A stretch of DNA of 64,000 bases from Pseudomonas sp. B28(2017) (GCF_002113025.1 NZ_NEJH01000003.1:558001-622000), one strand, 5' to 3'. Shown: positions 25,227-34,576, counted from the first letter of the stretch. Program-made: numbers and translations. Notes: generated from the letters alone by a model not told the origin.

Positions 25227-26477
25227 ATGCAACGCTACTCGGGCTTCGGCCTCTTCAAGCACTCCCTCAGCCACCACGAAAACTGGCAACGGATGTGGCG
25301 CACACCGACTCCGAAAAAGGTCTACGACGTGGTCATCGTCGGCGGTGGCGGCCATGGTCTGGCGACCGCCTACTACCTGGCCAAGGAACACGGCATCACC
25401 AACGTGGCCGTGGTCGAAAAAGGCTGGTTGGGCGGCGGTAACACCGCGCGCAACACCACCATCGTTCGCTCCAACTACCTGTGGGACGAGTCGGCGCACC
25501 TGTACGAGCACGCGATGAAACTGTGGGAAGGCCTGTCCCAGGACCTCAACTACAACGTGATGTTCTCCCAGCGCGGCGTCTACAACCTGTGCCACACCCT
25601 GCAGGACATCCGTGATTCCGAGCGTCGGGTCAGCGCCAACCGCCTCAATGGCGTGGACGGCGAGTTGCTCGATGCCAAGCAAGTGGCCGACGAGATCCCG
25701 TATCTCGACTGCTCGAAGAACACCCGCTACCCGGTGATGGGCGCTACCGTCCAGCGTCGCGGCGGCGTGGCCCGTCACGATGCCGTGGCCTGGGGCTTTG
25801 CCCGTGCCGCCGACGCCTTGGGCGTGGACCTGATCCAGCAGACCGAAGTGATCGGTTTCCGCAAGGAAAACGGCGTGTGCATCGGCGTGGAAACCAACAA
25901 GGGCTTCATCGGCGCCAAGCGCGTCGGCGTGGTCACTGCCGGTAACTCCGGGCACATGGCCAAACTGGCCGGTTTCCGCCTGCCGATCGAATCGCACCCG
26001 CTGCAAGCGCTGGTGTCCGAGCCGATCAAGCCGATTATCGACAGCGTGATCATGTCCAACGCCGTGCACGGCTACATCAGCCAGTCCGACAAGGGCGACC
26101 TGGTGATCGGCGCCGGTATCGACGGCTACAACGGCTACGGTCAGCGCGGTTCCTATCCGGTGATCGAGCACACCATCCAGGCGATCGTCGAAATGTTCCC
26201 GATCCTGTCGCGCGTACGCATGAACCGTCAGTGGGGTGGCATCGTCGACACCACGCCGGATGCCTGCCCGATCATCTCGAAAACCCCGGTGCCTAACATG
26301 TTCTTCAACTGCGGTTGGGGCACCGGCGGCTTCAAGGCCACACCTGGTTCGGGCAACGTATTTGCCGCGAGCCTGGCCAAGGGTGAAATGCACCCATTGG
26401 CTGCACCTTTCTCCATCGACCGCTTCCACAGCGGTGCGTTGATCGACGAACACGGCGCTGCAGCAGTCGCCCACTAA
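25227..26477 (+). CDS. soxB: Sarcosine oxidase beta subunit
   Basis: Flavoprotein subunit (416 residues) of heterotetrameric sarcosine oxidase, which demethylates sarcosine to glycine. The N-terminal dinucleotide-binding motif is [20 protein letters not shown]. The site of covalent FMN attachment in this family lies in the AVARHD-like region, seen here as [16 protein letters not shown]. The C-terminus [18 protein letters not shown] closes the DAO fold. I chose ATG 25227 because the GGAG site is nine bases upstream; ATG 25221 would leave only three. Confidence 0.95.
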   Translation: MQRYSGFGLFKHSLSHHENWQRMWRTPTPKKVYDVVIVGGGGHGLATAYYLAKEHGITNVAVVEKGWLGGGNTARNTTIVRSNYLWDESAHLYEHAMKLWEGLSQDLNYNVMFSQRGVYNLCHTLQDIRDSERRVSANRLNGVDGELLDAKQVADEIPYLDCSKNTRYPVMGATVQRRGGVARHDAVAWGFARAADALGVDLIQQTEVIGFRKENGVCIGVETNKGFIGAKRVGVVTAGNSGHMAKLAGFRLPIESHPLQALVSEPIKPIIDSVIMSNAVHGYISQSDKGDLVIGAGIDGYNGYGQRGSYPVIEHTIQAIVEMFPILSRVRMNRQWGGIVDTTPDACPIISKTPVPNMFFNCGWGTGGFKATPGSGNVFAASLAKGEMHPLAAPFSIDRFHSGALIDEHGAAAVAH

Positions 26478-26491
26478 CAGGAGAAATCCCC

Positions 26492-26821
26492 ATGTTGCAT
26501 ATCTTCTGTCCTCACTGCGGCGAACTGCGCTCCGAAGAGGAATTCCATGCATCCGGCCAGGCGCACATCCCGCGCCCACTGGACCCGAACAGCTGCACCG
26601 ACGAGGAGTGGGGCGACTACATGTTCTTCCGCGACAACCCTCGTGGCCTGCACCACGAGCTGTGGGATCACGTCGCCGGTTGCCGCCAGTACTTCAACGT
26701 CACCCGCGACACCGTGACCTACGAAATTCTCGAAACCTACAAGATCGGCACCAAGCCACAATTCACCGACAAGACCGATAGCCCGAAAGCGGCCAGCACG
26801 GCTCTGGGAGAGAAGGTATGA
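26492..26821 (+). CDS. soxD: Sarcosine oxidase delta subunit
   Basis: Small zinc-binding subunit of 109 residues. The zinc ligands C6, C9 (FCPHCGEL), H60 and C64 (DHVAGCRQYFNV) are all present. The subunit sits between the alpha and beta chains of the heterotetramer. Its last codons overlap soxA by an ATGA, and it starts 14 bases after soxB, so the three are coupled. Confidence 0.95.
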   Translation: MLHIFCPHCGELRSEEEFHASGQAHIPRPLDPNSCTDEEWGDYMFFRDNPRGLHHELWDHVAGCRQYFNVTRDTVTYEILETYKIGTKPQFTDKTDSPKAASTALGEKV

Positions 26822-29800
26822 GCCAGATCAATCGCCTGTCCAACGGCGGACGGATCGACCGCAACAAAGTATTGACCTTCACCTTCAACGGCCAGAACTA
26901 CAAAGGCTTCGAAGGTGACTCCCTGGCCGCTGCACTGCTGGCCAACGGCGTCGACATCATCGGTCGCAGCTTCAAGTATTCCCGTCCGCGCGGCATCTTC
27001 GCCGCCGGTGCCGAAGAGCCGAACGCGGTGCTGCAGATCGGCGCCACCGAAGCTACGCAGATCCCGAACGTGCGCGCCACGCAGCAGGCGCTGTACCAAG
27101 GCCTGGTCGCCACCAGCACCAACGGCTGGCCGAGCGTGAACAACGACATGATGGGGATTCTCGGCAAGGTCGGCGGCAAGCTGATGCCGCCGGGCTTCTA
27201 CTACAAAACCTTCATGTACCCGCAATCGTTCTGGATGACTTACGAGAAGTACATCCGCAAGGCTGCCGGCCTTGGCCGCTCGCCGACCGAGAACGATCCG
27301 GACACCTACGACTACATGAACCAGCACTGCGACGTGCTGATCGTCGGCGCTGGCCCTGCCGGTCTGGCGGCTGCCCTGGCGGCTGCGCGCAGCGGTGCCC
27401 GCGTGATCCTCGCCGATGAACAGGAAGAGTTCGGCGGCAGCCTGCTCGATTCCCGCGAAAGCCTCGACGGCAAGCCGGCCACCGAGTGGGTCGCCAGCGT
27501 CATCGCCGAGCTGAAAAACACCCCGGACGTGCTGCTGTTGCCGCGCGCCACGGTCAACGGCTACCACGACCACAACTTCCTGACCATTCACGAACGCCTG
27601 ACCGATCACCTCGGCGACCGCGCTCCGATTGGCCAGGTGCGTCAGCGCATTCACCGTGTCCGTGCCAAGCGTGTGGTACTGGCGACCGGCGCTCACGAGC
27701 GCCCACTGGTCTACGGCAACAACGACGTGCCGGGCAACATGCTGGCCGGCGCTGTCTCCACTTACGTGCGCCGTTACGGTGTGGCACCGGGCAAGAAGCT
27801 GGTGCTGTCGACCAACAACGACCACGCCTACCGCGTAGCCCTGGATTGGCTCGACGCCAGCCTGCAAGTGGTGGCCATCGCCGACGCCCGCAGCAACCCT
27901 CGCGGAGCACTGGTGGAAGAGGCGCGTGCCAAAGGTATCCGCATCCTCACCGGCAGTGCCGTGATTGAGGCTCGTGGCAGCAAGCGCGTGACGGCTGCCC
28001 GTGTGGCCGCTATCGATGTCAAGGCGCACACCGTGACCAGCCCTGGCGAATGGCTTGAATGCGATGTGGTGGCCAGCTCCGGTGGTTACAGTCCGGTGGT
28101 TCACCTGGCCTCGCACCTGGGTGGCAAGCCGATCTGGCGCGAAGACATCCTCGGTTTCGTACCGGGCGAAGCACCGCAGAAGCGCGTGTGCGTCGGTGGC
28201 ATCAACGGCGTTTACGGTCTCGGCGATTCTCTGGCCGACGGTTTTGAAGGCGGCGCCCGCGCCGCAGCTGAAGCCGGGTTCCAGACAGTCGAAGGCGTAC
28301 TGCCAAAAGCCCTGAGCCGTCTCGAAGAGCCGACCCTGGCGCTGTTCCAGGTGCCTCATGAAAAGAACACCGCACGGGCGCCGAAGCAATTCGTCGACCT
28401 GCAAAACGATGTCACCGCCGCCGCCATCGAACTGGCGACCCGCGAAGGCTTCGAGTCGGTCGAGCACGTCAAGCGCTACACCGCACTGGGCTTTGGCACC
28501 GATCAGGGCAAGCTCGGCAACGTCAACGGCCTGGCCATCGCGGCCCGTTCGCTGAACGTGACCATCCCGCAGATGGGCACCACCATGTTCCGTCCGAACT
28601 ACACGCCAGTGACCTTTGGCGCTGTGGCCGGTCGTCACTGTGGGCATATCTTCGAGCCAGTGCGCTATACCGCTCTGCATCAGTGGCACCTGAAAAACGG
28701 CGCCGAGTTTGAAGATGTCGGCCAGTGGAAACGTCCGTGGTACTTCCCGAAATCCGGTGAAGACATGCACGCGGCCGTGAAGCGCGAATGCAAAGCCGTG
28801 CGCGACAGCGTCGGCCTGCTGGACGCTTCGACCCTGGGCAAGATCGACATCCAGGGCCCGGATGCCCGCGAGTTCCTCAACCGCGTGTACACCAACGCCT
28901 GGACCAAGCTCGATGTGGGCAAGGCGCGTTACGGCCTGATGTGCAAAGAAGACGGCATGGTGTTCGACGACGGCGTGACTGCATGCCTGGCCGACAACCA
29001 TTTCGTCATGACCACCACCACCGGCGGCGCGGCACGCGTGCTTCAGTGGCTGGAACTGTACCACCAGACCGAATGGCCGGACATGAAGGTGTACTTCACC
29101 TCCGTGACCGACCACTGGGCGACCATGACCCTGTCCGGGCCGAACAGCCGCAAGCTGCTCAGCGAAGTCACCGACATCGACCTGAGCAGCGAAGCCTTCC
29201 CGTTCATGACCTGGAAAGAAGGTCTGGTGGGTGGTGTGCCGGCGCGGGTGTTCCGGATTTCGTTTACCGGTGAGCTGTCGTACGAAGTCAACGTGCAGGC
29301 CGACTACGCCATGGGCGTGCTCGAGAAAATCGTCGACGCCGGCAAGAAGTACAACCTGACCCCGTACGGCACTGAAACCATGCACGTGCTGCGGGCCGAG
29401 AAGGGCTTCATCATCGTCGGTCAGGACACTGACAGCTCGATGACCCCGGACGACCTGAACATGGGCTGGTGTGTCGGTCGCACCAAGCCGTTCTCGTGGA
29501 TCGGCTGGCGTGGCATGAACCGCGAAGACTGCGTGCGTGATCAGCGTAAGCAACTGGTTGGCCTCAAGCCGATCGATCCGACCAAGTGGCTGCCGGAAGG
29601 TGCGCAACTGGTGTTCAACACCAAGCAAGCGATCCCGATGACCATGGTCGGTCACGTGACCTCCAGCTACCTGCACAACTCCCTGGGCTATTCGTTCGCC
29701 ATGGGCGTGGTCAAGGGCGGCCTGAACCGCATGGGCGAGCGTGTCTTTGCGCCCCTGGCGGACGGCAGCGTGATCGAGGCGGAAATCGTTTCTTCGGTGT

Positions 29801-29835
29801 TCTTCGATCCGAAGGGTGAGCGCCAGAACGTGTGA
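26818..29835 (+). CDS. soxA: Sarcosine oxidase alpha subunit
   Basis: A 1005-residue subunit with three parts. The N-terminal ferredoxin-like region (about 15-100; VLTFTFNGQNYKGFEGDSLA, SFKYSRPRGIF) leads into an NAD/FAD-type domain starting at DVLIVGAGPAGLAAALAAAR. The C-terminal half is a folate-binding GcvT-type domain (DSVGLLDASTLGKIDIQGPD; FRISFTGELSYEVNVQADYA; MHVLRAEKGFIIVGQDTDSS). That domain takes the methyl group of sarcosine onto tetrahydrofolate. It is full length, followed by a REP pair before soxG. Confidence 0.95.
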   Translation: MSQINRLSNGGRIDRNKVLTFTFNGQNYKGFEGDSLAAALLANGVDIIGRSFKYSRPRGIFAAGAEEPNAVLQIGATEATQIPNVRATQQALYQGLVATSTNGWPSVNNDMMGILGKVGGKLMPPGFYYKTFMYPQSFWMTYEKYIRKAAGLGRSPTENDPDTYDYMNQHCDVLIVGAGPAGLAAALAAARSGARVILADEQEEFGGSLLDSRESLDGKPATEWVASVIAELKNTPDVLLLPRATVNGYHDHNFLTIHERLTDHLGDRAPIGQVRQRIHRVRAKRVVLATGAHERPLVYGNNDVPGNMLAGAVSTYVRRYGVAPGKKLVLSTNNDHAYRVALDWLDASLQVVAIADARSNPRGALVEEARAKGIRILTGSAVIEARGSKRVTAARVAAIDVKAHTVTSPGEWLECDVVASSGGYSPVVHLASHLGGKPIWREDILGFVPGEAPQKRVCVGGINGVYGLGDSLADGFEGGARAAAEAGFQTVEGVLPKALSRLEEPTLALFQVPHEKNTARAPKQFVDLQNDVTAAAIELATREGFESVEHVKRYTALGFGTDQGKLGNVNGLAIAARSLNVTIPQMGTTMFRPNYTPVTFGAVAGRHCGHIFEPVRYTALHQWHLKNGAEFEDVGQWKRPWYFPKSGEDMHAAVKRECKAVRDSVGLLDASTLGKIDIQGPDAREFLNRVYTNAWTKLDVGKARYGLMCKEDGMVFDDGVTACLADNHFVMTTTTGGAARVLQWLELYHQTEWPDMKVYFTSVTDHWATMTLSGPNSRKLLSEVTDIDLSSEAFPFMTWKEGLVGGVPARVFRISFTGELSYEVNVQADYAMGVLEKIVDAGKKYNLTPYGTETMHVLRAEKGFIIVGQDTDSSMTPDDLNMGWCVGRTKPFSWIGWRGMNREDCVRDQRKQLVGLKPIDPTKWLPEGAQLVFNTKQAIPMTMVGHVTSSYLHNSLGYSFAMGVVKGGLNRMGERVFAPLADGSVIEAEIVSSVFFDPKGERQNV

Positions 29836-29868
29836 TTGCCTCGGTCCCTGTGGTGAGCCTGCCGACGC

Positions 29869-29936
29869 CTTCGCGAGCAGGCTCGCTCCCACAGGAGATT
29901 GCGTAACCGTTGTGGGAGCGAGCCTGCTCGCGAAGA
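29869..29936. repeat. REP pair between soxA and soxG
   Basis: TTCGCGAGCAGGCTCGCTCC then GTGGGAGCGAGCCTGCTCGC with about 14 bases between. It lies inside the sox operon. The tight spacing makes a strong hairpin in the mRNA just after the soxA stop. Confidence 0.85.
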
Positions 29937-29984
29937 CGGCGGAACAGCCCCCACAGGGCCAACAGAATTCAGAACAGGTGCTTT

Positions 29985-30617
29985 ATGACCGCAGCCAATG
30001 TTTACCAACAACGCCCAACCTCCGGGGCCAAGGCCGAGTCGTCGCTGCATCACGCCGACCTCGCCAGCCTGGTGGGCAAGGGCCGCAAGAACGCCGGCGT
30101 GACCGTGCGTGAGAAAAAACTCCTCGGCCACCTGACCATCCGTGGCGATGGCCACGACGCTGCGTTCGCCGCAGGCGTGCACAAGGCCCTGGGCATCGAG
30201 TTGCCGGGCGCGCTGAGCGTCATCGTCAAAGGCGAAACCAGTTTGCAATGGATGGGGCCGGATGAGTGGCTGCTGATCGTGCCGACCGGTGAAGAGTTTG
30301 CCGCCGAGAAAAAACTGCGCGAAGCGCTGGGCGATCTGCACATTGCAATCGTCAACGTCAGCGGCGGCCAGCAACTGCTCGAACTGAGCGGCCCGAACGT
30401 GCGCCAGGTACTGATGAAGTCCACCAGCTACGACGTGCACCCGAACAACTTCCCGGTGGGCAAAGCCGTCGGCACGGTGTTCGCCAAGTCGCAGTTGATG
30501 ATCCGTCACACCGCCGAAGACACCTGGGAACTGCTGATTCGTCGCAGCTTCTCGGATTACTGGTGGTTGTGGCTGCAGGATGCTTCTGCCGAATTCGGCC
30601 TCAGCGTTCAGGCTTGA
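29985..30617 (+). CDS. soxG: Sarcosine oxidase gamma subunit
   Basis: The fourth subunit of sarcosine oxidase, 210 residues from ATG 29985 (MTAANVYQQRPTSGAKAESS). Family stretches include TVREKKLLGHLTIRGDGHDA, LQWMGPDEWLLIVPTGEEFA, and a C-terminal SFSDYWWLWLQDASAEFGLS. The reading frame extends back to 29910 through the REP pair, so the later start is taken. It has a GcvT-like fold without a complete folate site. Confidence 0.92.
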   Translation: MTAANVYQQRPTSGAKAESSLHHADLASLVGKGRKNAGVTVREKKLLGHLTIRGDGHDAAFAAGVHKALGIELPGALSVIVKGETSLQWMGPDEWLLIVPTGEEFAAEKKLREALGDLHIAIVNVSGGQQLLELSGPNVRQVLMKSTSYDVHPNNFPVGKAVGTVFAKSQLMIRHTAEDTWELLIRRSFSDYWWLWLQDASAEFGLSVQA

Positions 30618-30642
30618 TCACCACCCGTCATGGAGGCGATCA

Positions 30643-30735
30643 CCTGTGGGAGCGAGCCTGCTCGCGAAGAGGGAATGTCAGTCGGCATCAACGTTGCTGA
30701 TACACCGCCTTCGCGAGCAGGCTCGCTCCCACAGG
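30643..30735. repeat. REP pair between soxG and purU
   Basis: CCTGTGGGAGCGAGCCTGCT and complement enclose about 45 bases (TCAGTCGGCATCAACGTTGC). A second hairpin between genes of one operon. Confidence 0.85.
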
Positions 30736-30775
30736 AGGGTGCTTTCATCACCGATTTTTCAGGAGTCACCGCACC

Positions 30776-31633
30776 ATGAGCCGCGCCCCAGACACATGGA
30801 TTCTGACCGCCGACTGCCCAAGCCTGCTCGGCACGGTGGATGTGGTGACCCGCTTTCTGTTCGAGCAGGGCTGCTACGTCACTGAACACCACTCCTTCGA
30901 TGACCGCCTTTCGGGGCGTTTCTTCATTCGTGTGGAATTCCGACAGCCCGATGGCTTCGACGAGAAGTCGTTCCGCGCGGGGCTGGCCGAACGTGGTGAT
31001 GCTTTTGGCATGAACTTCGAACTGGTCGCGCCGAACTATCGGCCAAAAGTGGTGATCATGGTTTCCAAGGCCGATCACTGCCTCAACGATTTGCTTTATC
31101 GCCAGCGCATTGGCCAGTTGTCGATGGACGTGGCTGCCGTGGTCTCCAACCATCCGGACCTCAAGCCACTGGCCGACTGGCACCAGATTCCGTACTACCA
31201 CTTCCCGCTGGATCCGAACGACAAGCCGGCGCAAGAACGTCAGGTATGGCAGGTCATTGAAGAGTCCGGTGCGGAACTGGTGATCCTTGCGCGCTACATG
31301 CAAGTGCTGTCGCCGGAGTTGTGCCGCAAGCTCGATGGCAAGGCGATCAACATCCACCACTCCCTGCTGCCCGGTTTCAAGGGGGCCAAGCCCTATCACC
31401 AGGCCTACAACAAGGGCGTGAAACTGGTGGGCGCCACGGCGCATTACATCAACAACGATCTTGACGAAGGGCCGATCATCGCTCAGGGCGTCGAGGCGGT
31501 GGACCACAGCCATTACCCGGAAGACCTGATCGCCAAAGGGCGGGATATCGAGGGGCTGACCCTGGCGAGGGCGGTTGGTTATCACATTGAGAGACGAGTG
31601 TTTTTGAACGCCAATCGTACGGTCGTTCTTTAG
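30776..31633 (+). CDS. purU: Formyltetrahydrofolate deformylase
   Basis: A 285-residue enzyme that hydrolyses 10-formyl-THF to THF and formate. The N-terminal ACT domain (about 8-85; WILTADCPSLLGTVDVVTRF) is followed by the formyltransferase-like domain with VVSNHPDLKPL, LARYMQVLSPELC and the catalytic INIHHSLLPGFKGAKPYHQA. Together with soxBDAG it recycles the folate loaded by sarcosine demethylation. It is the sox-linked copy known from other Pseudomonas genomes. Confidence 0.94.
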   Translation: MSRAPDTWILTADCPSLLGTVDVVTRFLFEQGCYVTEHHSFDDRLSGRFFIRVEFRQPDGFDEKSFRAGLAERGDAFGMNFELVAPNYRPKVVIMVSKADHCLNDLLYRQRIGQLSMDVAAVVSNHPDLKPLADWHQIPYYHFPLDPNDKPAQERQVWQVIEESGAELVILARYMQVLSPELCRKLDGKAINIHHSLLPGFKGAKPYHQAYNKGVKLVGATAHYINNDLDEGPIIAQGVEAVDHSHYPEDLIAKGRDIEGLTLARAVGYHIERRVFLNANRTVVL

Positions 31634-31734
31634 ATCGCTTTCGCGAGCAGGCTCGCTCCCACAGGGTTTTGTGTCGTTCAGATACCTTGTGTTCACCCCT
31701 GATCCACTGTGGGTGCGGGCTTGCCCGCGAAGAG
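31634..31734. repeat. REP half-copies after purU
   Basis: A single REP core CTTTCGCGAGCAGGCTCGCT (31639-31658) begins just after the purU stop. A diverged one, GTGGGTGCGGGCTTGCCCGC, is at 31709-31728, with one stem-loop each. Between purU and fdhA (202 bases) nothing else is seen apart from the likely ribosome-binding region of fdhA. Confidence 0.7.
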
Positions 31735-31835
31735 GCCCTTACAAGCAATACAAGAAACAGCATCTATACCCGAGCACTTAACGCGCTGCCTGCCTTGGCA
31801 GCGTGGTTCCATAAAAACAACAGCGAGGTGAAAGC

Positions 31836-33035
31836 ATGTCTGGCAATCGTGGTGTGGTGTATCTCGGCGCTGGCAAGGTCGAAGTACAGAAAATCGACTA
31901 TCCGAAAATGCAGGACCCGCGCGGCAGGAAGATCGAGCACGCCGTCATCCTGCGCGTGGTCTCTACCAACATCTGTGGTTCCGACCAACACATGGTGCGT
32001 GGTCGTACCACCGCTCAAACCGGCCTGGTGCTGGGGCACGAGATCACCGGTGAAGTGATCGAGAAGGGCCGCGACGTCGAAAACCTGCAAATCGGCGACC
32101 TGGTATCGGTACCGTTCAACGTGGCTTGCGGGCGCTGCCGTTCCTGCAAGGAAATGCACACCGGCGTCTGCCTGAGCGTCAACCCGGCGCGTCCCGGTGG
32201 CGCCTATGGTTACGTCGACATGGGCGACTGGACCGGCGGCCAGGCTGAATACGCGATGGTGCCGTACGCCGACTTCAACCTGCTGAAACTGCCTGATCGC
32301 GACCGCGCGATGGCAAAAATCCGCGACCTGACCTGCCTCTCCGACATCCTGCCGACCGGCTACCATGGCGCAGTGACTGCCGGCGTCGGCCCAGGCAGCA
32401 CCGTGTACATCGCTGGTGCCGGCCCGGTCGGCCTGGCCGCTGCCGCTTCCGCTCGCCTGCTGGGTGCAGCAGCGGTGATCGTCGGTGATGTCAACACCGT
32501 GCGCCTGGCTCACGCCAAGGCCCAGGGTTTCGAAATCGTCGACTTGTCCCTTGATACTCCGCTACACGAACAAATTGCCGCACTGCTGGGCGAGCCGGAA
32601 GTGGATTGCGCCATCGACGCCGTCGGCTTCGAAGCCCGCGGCCACGGTCACGACGGCGTCAAGCATGAAGCCCCGGCCACCGTGCTCAACTCGCTGATGG
32701 GCGTGGTGCGCGTGGCAGGCAAGATCGGCATCCCCGGCCTCTACGTCACCGAAGACCCGGGCGCCGTCGACGCCGCCGCGAAAATGGGCAGCCTGAGCAT
32801 CCGCTTCGGCCTGGGCTGGGCCAAATCCCACAGCTTCCACACCGGCCAGACCCCGGTGATGAAGTACAACCGCCAGCTGATGCAAGCCATCATGTGGGAT
32901 CGTATCAACATCGCTGAAGTGGTGGGGGTGCAGGTGATCAGCCTGGACGACGCGCCGAAAGGCTACGGCGAGTTTGATGCGGGCGTGCCGAAGAAGTTTG
33001 TGATTGATCCGCATAAGTTGTTTAGTGCGGCGTAA
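31836..33035 (+). CDS. fdhA: Glutathione-independent formaldehyde dehydrogenase
   Basis: A 399-residue zinc alcohol-dehydrogenase-type enzyme that oxidises formaldehyde to formate with NAD, without added glutathione. The catalytic zinc Cys is in STNICGSDQHMVRGR, with GHEITGEVIEKG next. The structural zinc cluster is CGRCRSCKEMHTGVC. The Rossmann fold begins STVYIAGAGPVGLAAAASAR. It removes formaldehyde set free by GbcA, DgcA and sarcosine oxidase. A terminator follows. A decayed copy of 60 bases of its 3' part lies at 34336-34395. Confidence 0.94.
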   Translation: MSGNRGVVYLGAGKVEVQKIDYPKMQDPRGRKIEHAVILRVVSTNICGSDQHMVRGRTTAQTGLVLGHEITGEVIEKGRDVENLQIGDLVSVPFNVACGRCRSCKEMHTGVCLSVNPARPGGAYGYVDMGDWTGGQAEYAMVPYADFNLLKLPDRDRAMAKIRDLTCLSDILPTGYHGAVTAGVGPGSTVYIAGAGPVGLAAAASARLLGAAAVIVGDVNTVRLAHAKAQGFEIVDLSLDTPLHEQIAALLGEPEVDCAIDAVGFEARGHGHDGVKHEAPATVLNSLMGVVRVAGKIGIPGLYVTEDPGAVDAAAKMGSLSIRFGLGWAKSHSFHTGQTPVMKYNRQLMQAIMWDRINIAEVVGVQVISLDDAPKGYGEFDAGVPKKFVIDPHKLFSAA

Positions 33036-33052
33036 GGTTGTTAAGGACATGG

Positions 33053-33077
33053 AGGGCGACTTTGTGTCGCCCTTTCA
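33053..33077 (+). terminator. Rho-independent terminator after fdhA
   Basis: AGGGCGAC (33053-33060) and GTCGCCCT (33066-33073) form an 8-bp stem with a 5-base loop, followed by TT and an A/T-rich run. It ends the glyA-sox-purU-fdhA operon. Confidence 0.75.
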
Positions 33078-33099
33078 TTGATGGATGGGGATTTTTTAC

Positions 33100-34235
33100 T
33101 CAGTAATGACGAATTTCGGTTCTTTTGTACTTAAAGGATATCACGCCATTTTTATTCATGTATCGAACCGGTTGGTACGCGCGATCAAATGATTTCAATC
33201 TTTCCTGCTCAATTTTCACGCCTCTAGCCTGCACCTTTAGGCGATATATGTTGTGGGGAGTGGACCCTGCACGAGGTATTTGAGATGAAATCTCTAATTC
33301 GCGATCAGGTAGATTAGAGGTAGTACTAACCCAATTCTGAACATCAGCTTGTGTTCTTCCACTTGGTATCCGTTGTGGATTCTGTGTTGAGAAATGAGAC
33401 CCGGAGCGAGAACTTCCAGGTGGCGGACGATGAGGAAGGGGAGGGGGGAGAGATGCGTCGATGCTGCTATACGACTGTACATGTGCGTACCCGGATGAAG
33501 GGCGTTGTGAAGGCAATCCAGATGAACTTTCTGCACCTGCACTCGAATAAATAGACGCGGATGCTGAACCGGATGTTGAAATAGGAGCACTTGCTTGAGG
33601 TCTATACTGAGGTTTCTGCGATGCCATTTTGTATGCCTGTGAAGCTCGAGCCATACTCGGCGTTCTGAGTTTCAATAAATTCAACAGACCTTTCCACGGA
33701 TTGGCGAAATGCCCTGTCGGATCACTGCGATTCACCGGATCCCCCACACAATACCCATACGCATTCAACCCACCCTCCCCAAACGGACTCCAACTGTCCG
33801 GGCTGTTAAACCGCATCAGCACCGGATTGAACGCCCGATAGCCATTGCCCAGCAAATAATGCCCGGTGATCGGATCCGGGCGTTCGCCGTTGAAACCCAT
33901 CAGGCTGAGCAAGCCACCTTCTGGCGGGCGATGCCCGTAGGGTGAATAGACGAGGGGGTGAGTCTGCGTCGCGTCGAGTACGTTCAATACCGAGTGTTGT
34001 TGATCGGTGGCGAGCAAGGTTTTTCAGTGATGCCACCCTGGCGCTGTTGCTGCGCCAGTAGCTGGTCGTCGTGCTGAAACACCGTGCGCTGTACCTGGCC
34101 CTGGATTTCCGTGGTCAGGCGGTTTTTCAGATAAAACCGCTGGGTGTTCGCCTGCGCCGAGGGCGCGCAGTCGGCCAGACGATCCAGTGGGTCGTATTGG
34201 TAGCGACAGAGCACGTTTTGGTGTGTGGAAGGCAT
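33100..34235 (-). pseudogene. Orphan RHS-core protein, frameshifted, Pro/Ser-rich tail
   Basis: One reading frame from ATG 34235 (MPSTHQNVLCRYQYDPLDRL) runs through QLLAQQQRQGGITEK and then leaves frame. The next frame resumes with TLLATDQQHSVLNVLDATQT and carries the core to DPVNRSDPTGHF. The break is a run of five T at 34020-34024 (A on the coding strand); six would restore the frame, and the span is two bases above a multiple of three. After DPTG the tail is unique: Ser/Pro-rich (SLPPPLPHRPPPGSSRSGS), then about 90 residues ending ISFKYKRTEIRHY. It may be inactive, slippage-controlled or a sequence error. Confidence 0.78.
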
Positions 34236-34310
34236 GGGCTTCGCTCTCTGAAAGATAAAGAACCCGAGGTTGGGACTACCAGATTCAGGCAGATGCCCAG
34301 CGTTGTCTAG

Positions 34311-34326
34311 CTAGCAGAAGTGCTAG
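34311..34326. promoter_or_regulatory. Palindrome shared by orphan RHS genes (copy 2)
   Basis: CTAGCAGAAGTGCTAG, 6-base perfect arms around GAAG, 76 bases upstream of the reverse-strand RHS start at 34235. See the copies at 14872-14887 and 35689-35704. Confidence 0.55.
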
Positions 34327-34335
34327 GTTTGACCG

Positions 34336-34395
34336 TCCACACCGGTCAGACCCCGGTCATGAAGTACAGCCGCCAACTGGTGTTAGCCATCATGT
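34336..34395 (+). pseudogene. Decayed fragment of fdhA
   Basis: Aligned without gaps to fdhA 32836-32895 I count 53 identical bases of 60, for example CAGACCCCGGT and ATGAAGTACA. It has no open frame of its own. The fragment has the same orientation as fdhA. It lies outside the RHS gene at 33100-34235, so the fdhA 3' part was probably duplicated together with an RHS gene. Confidence 0.8.
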
Positions 34396-34472
34396 TTTGA
34401 GTTGAATCGTGTGCTGAATATTGCGTGGTTCGACAGGCTGGGATTGATACGCCTCTCATAACCTCAATCCCT

Positions 34473-34549
34473 CGAACCGCCTGGTGCGGACCCGCATGCC
34501 GGGTGGTGTGGCAGGGGTACGGCCTATGAAGGTCGTCCCCTATACCGAT
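34473..34549 (+). mobile_element. Group II intron 3' tail remnant (domains V-VI), putative
   Basis: CGAACCGCCTGGTGCGGACC, then CGCATGCCGGGTGGTGTGG, folds as a long stem with a short inner TGCGG/CGCA helix, the look of group II intron domain V. A second hairpin (GGGGTACGGCC / GGTCGTCCCC) ends CCTATACCGAT, as domain VI and a 3' splice end do. No reverse transcriptase is present in the window. It is recognised by pattern and memory only. The remainder of 34236-34576 (341 bases without a gene) holds the palindrome and the fdhA fragment; I see nothing else there. Confidence 0.5.
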
Positions 34550-34576
34550 AGGGCTATTACTTTAATAAATAGCACA

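Noticed and set aside
26737..29892. 1051-codon open frame opposite soxA
   Set aside because: Antisense shadow of soxA for the same reason; soxA itself is unmistakable.
33351..33554. Forward 67-codon frame opposite the frameshifted RHS tail
   Set aside because: Overlaps the Pro/Ser-rich tail in antisense and has no start signal or family.
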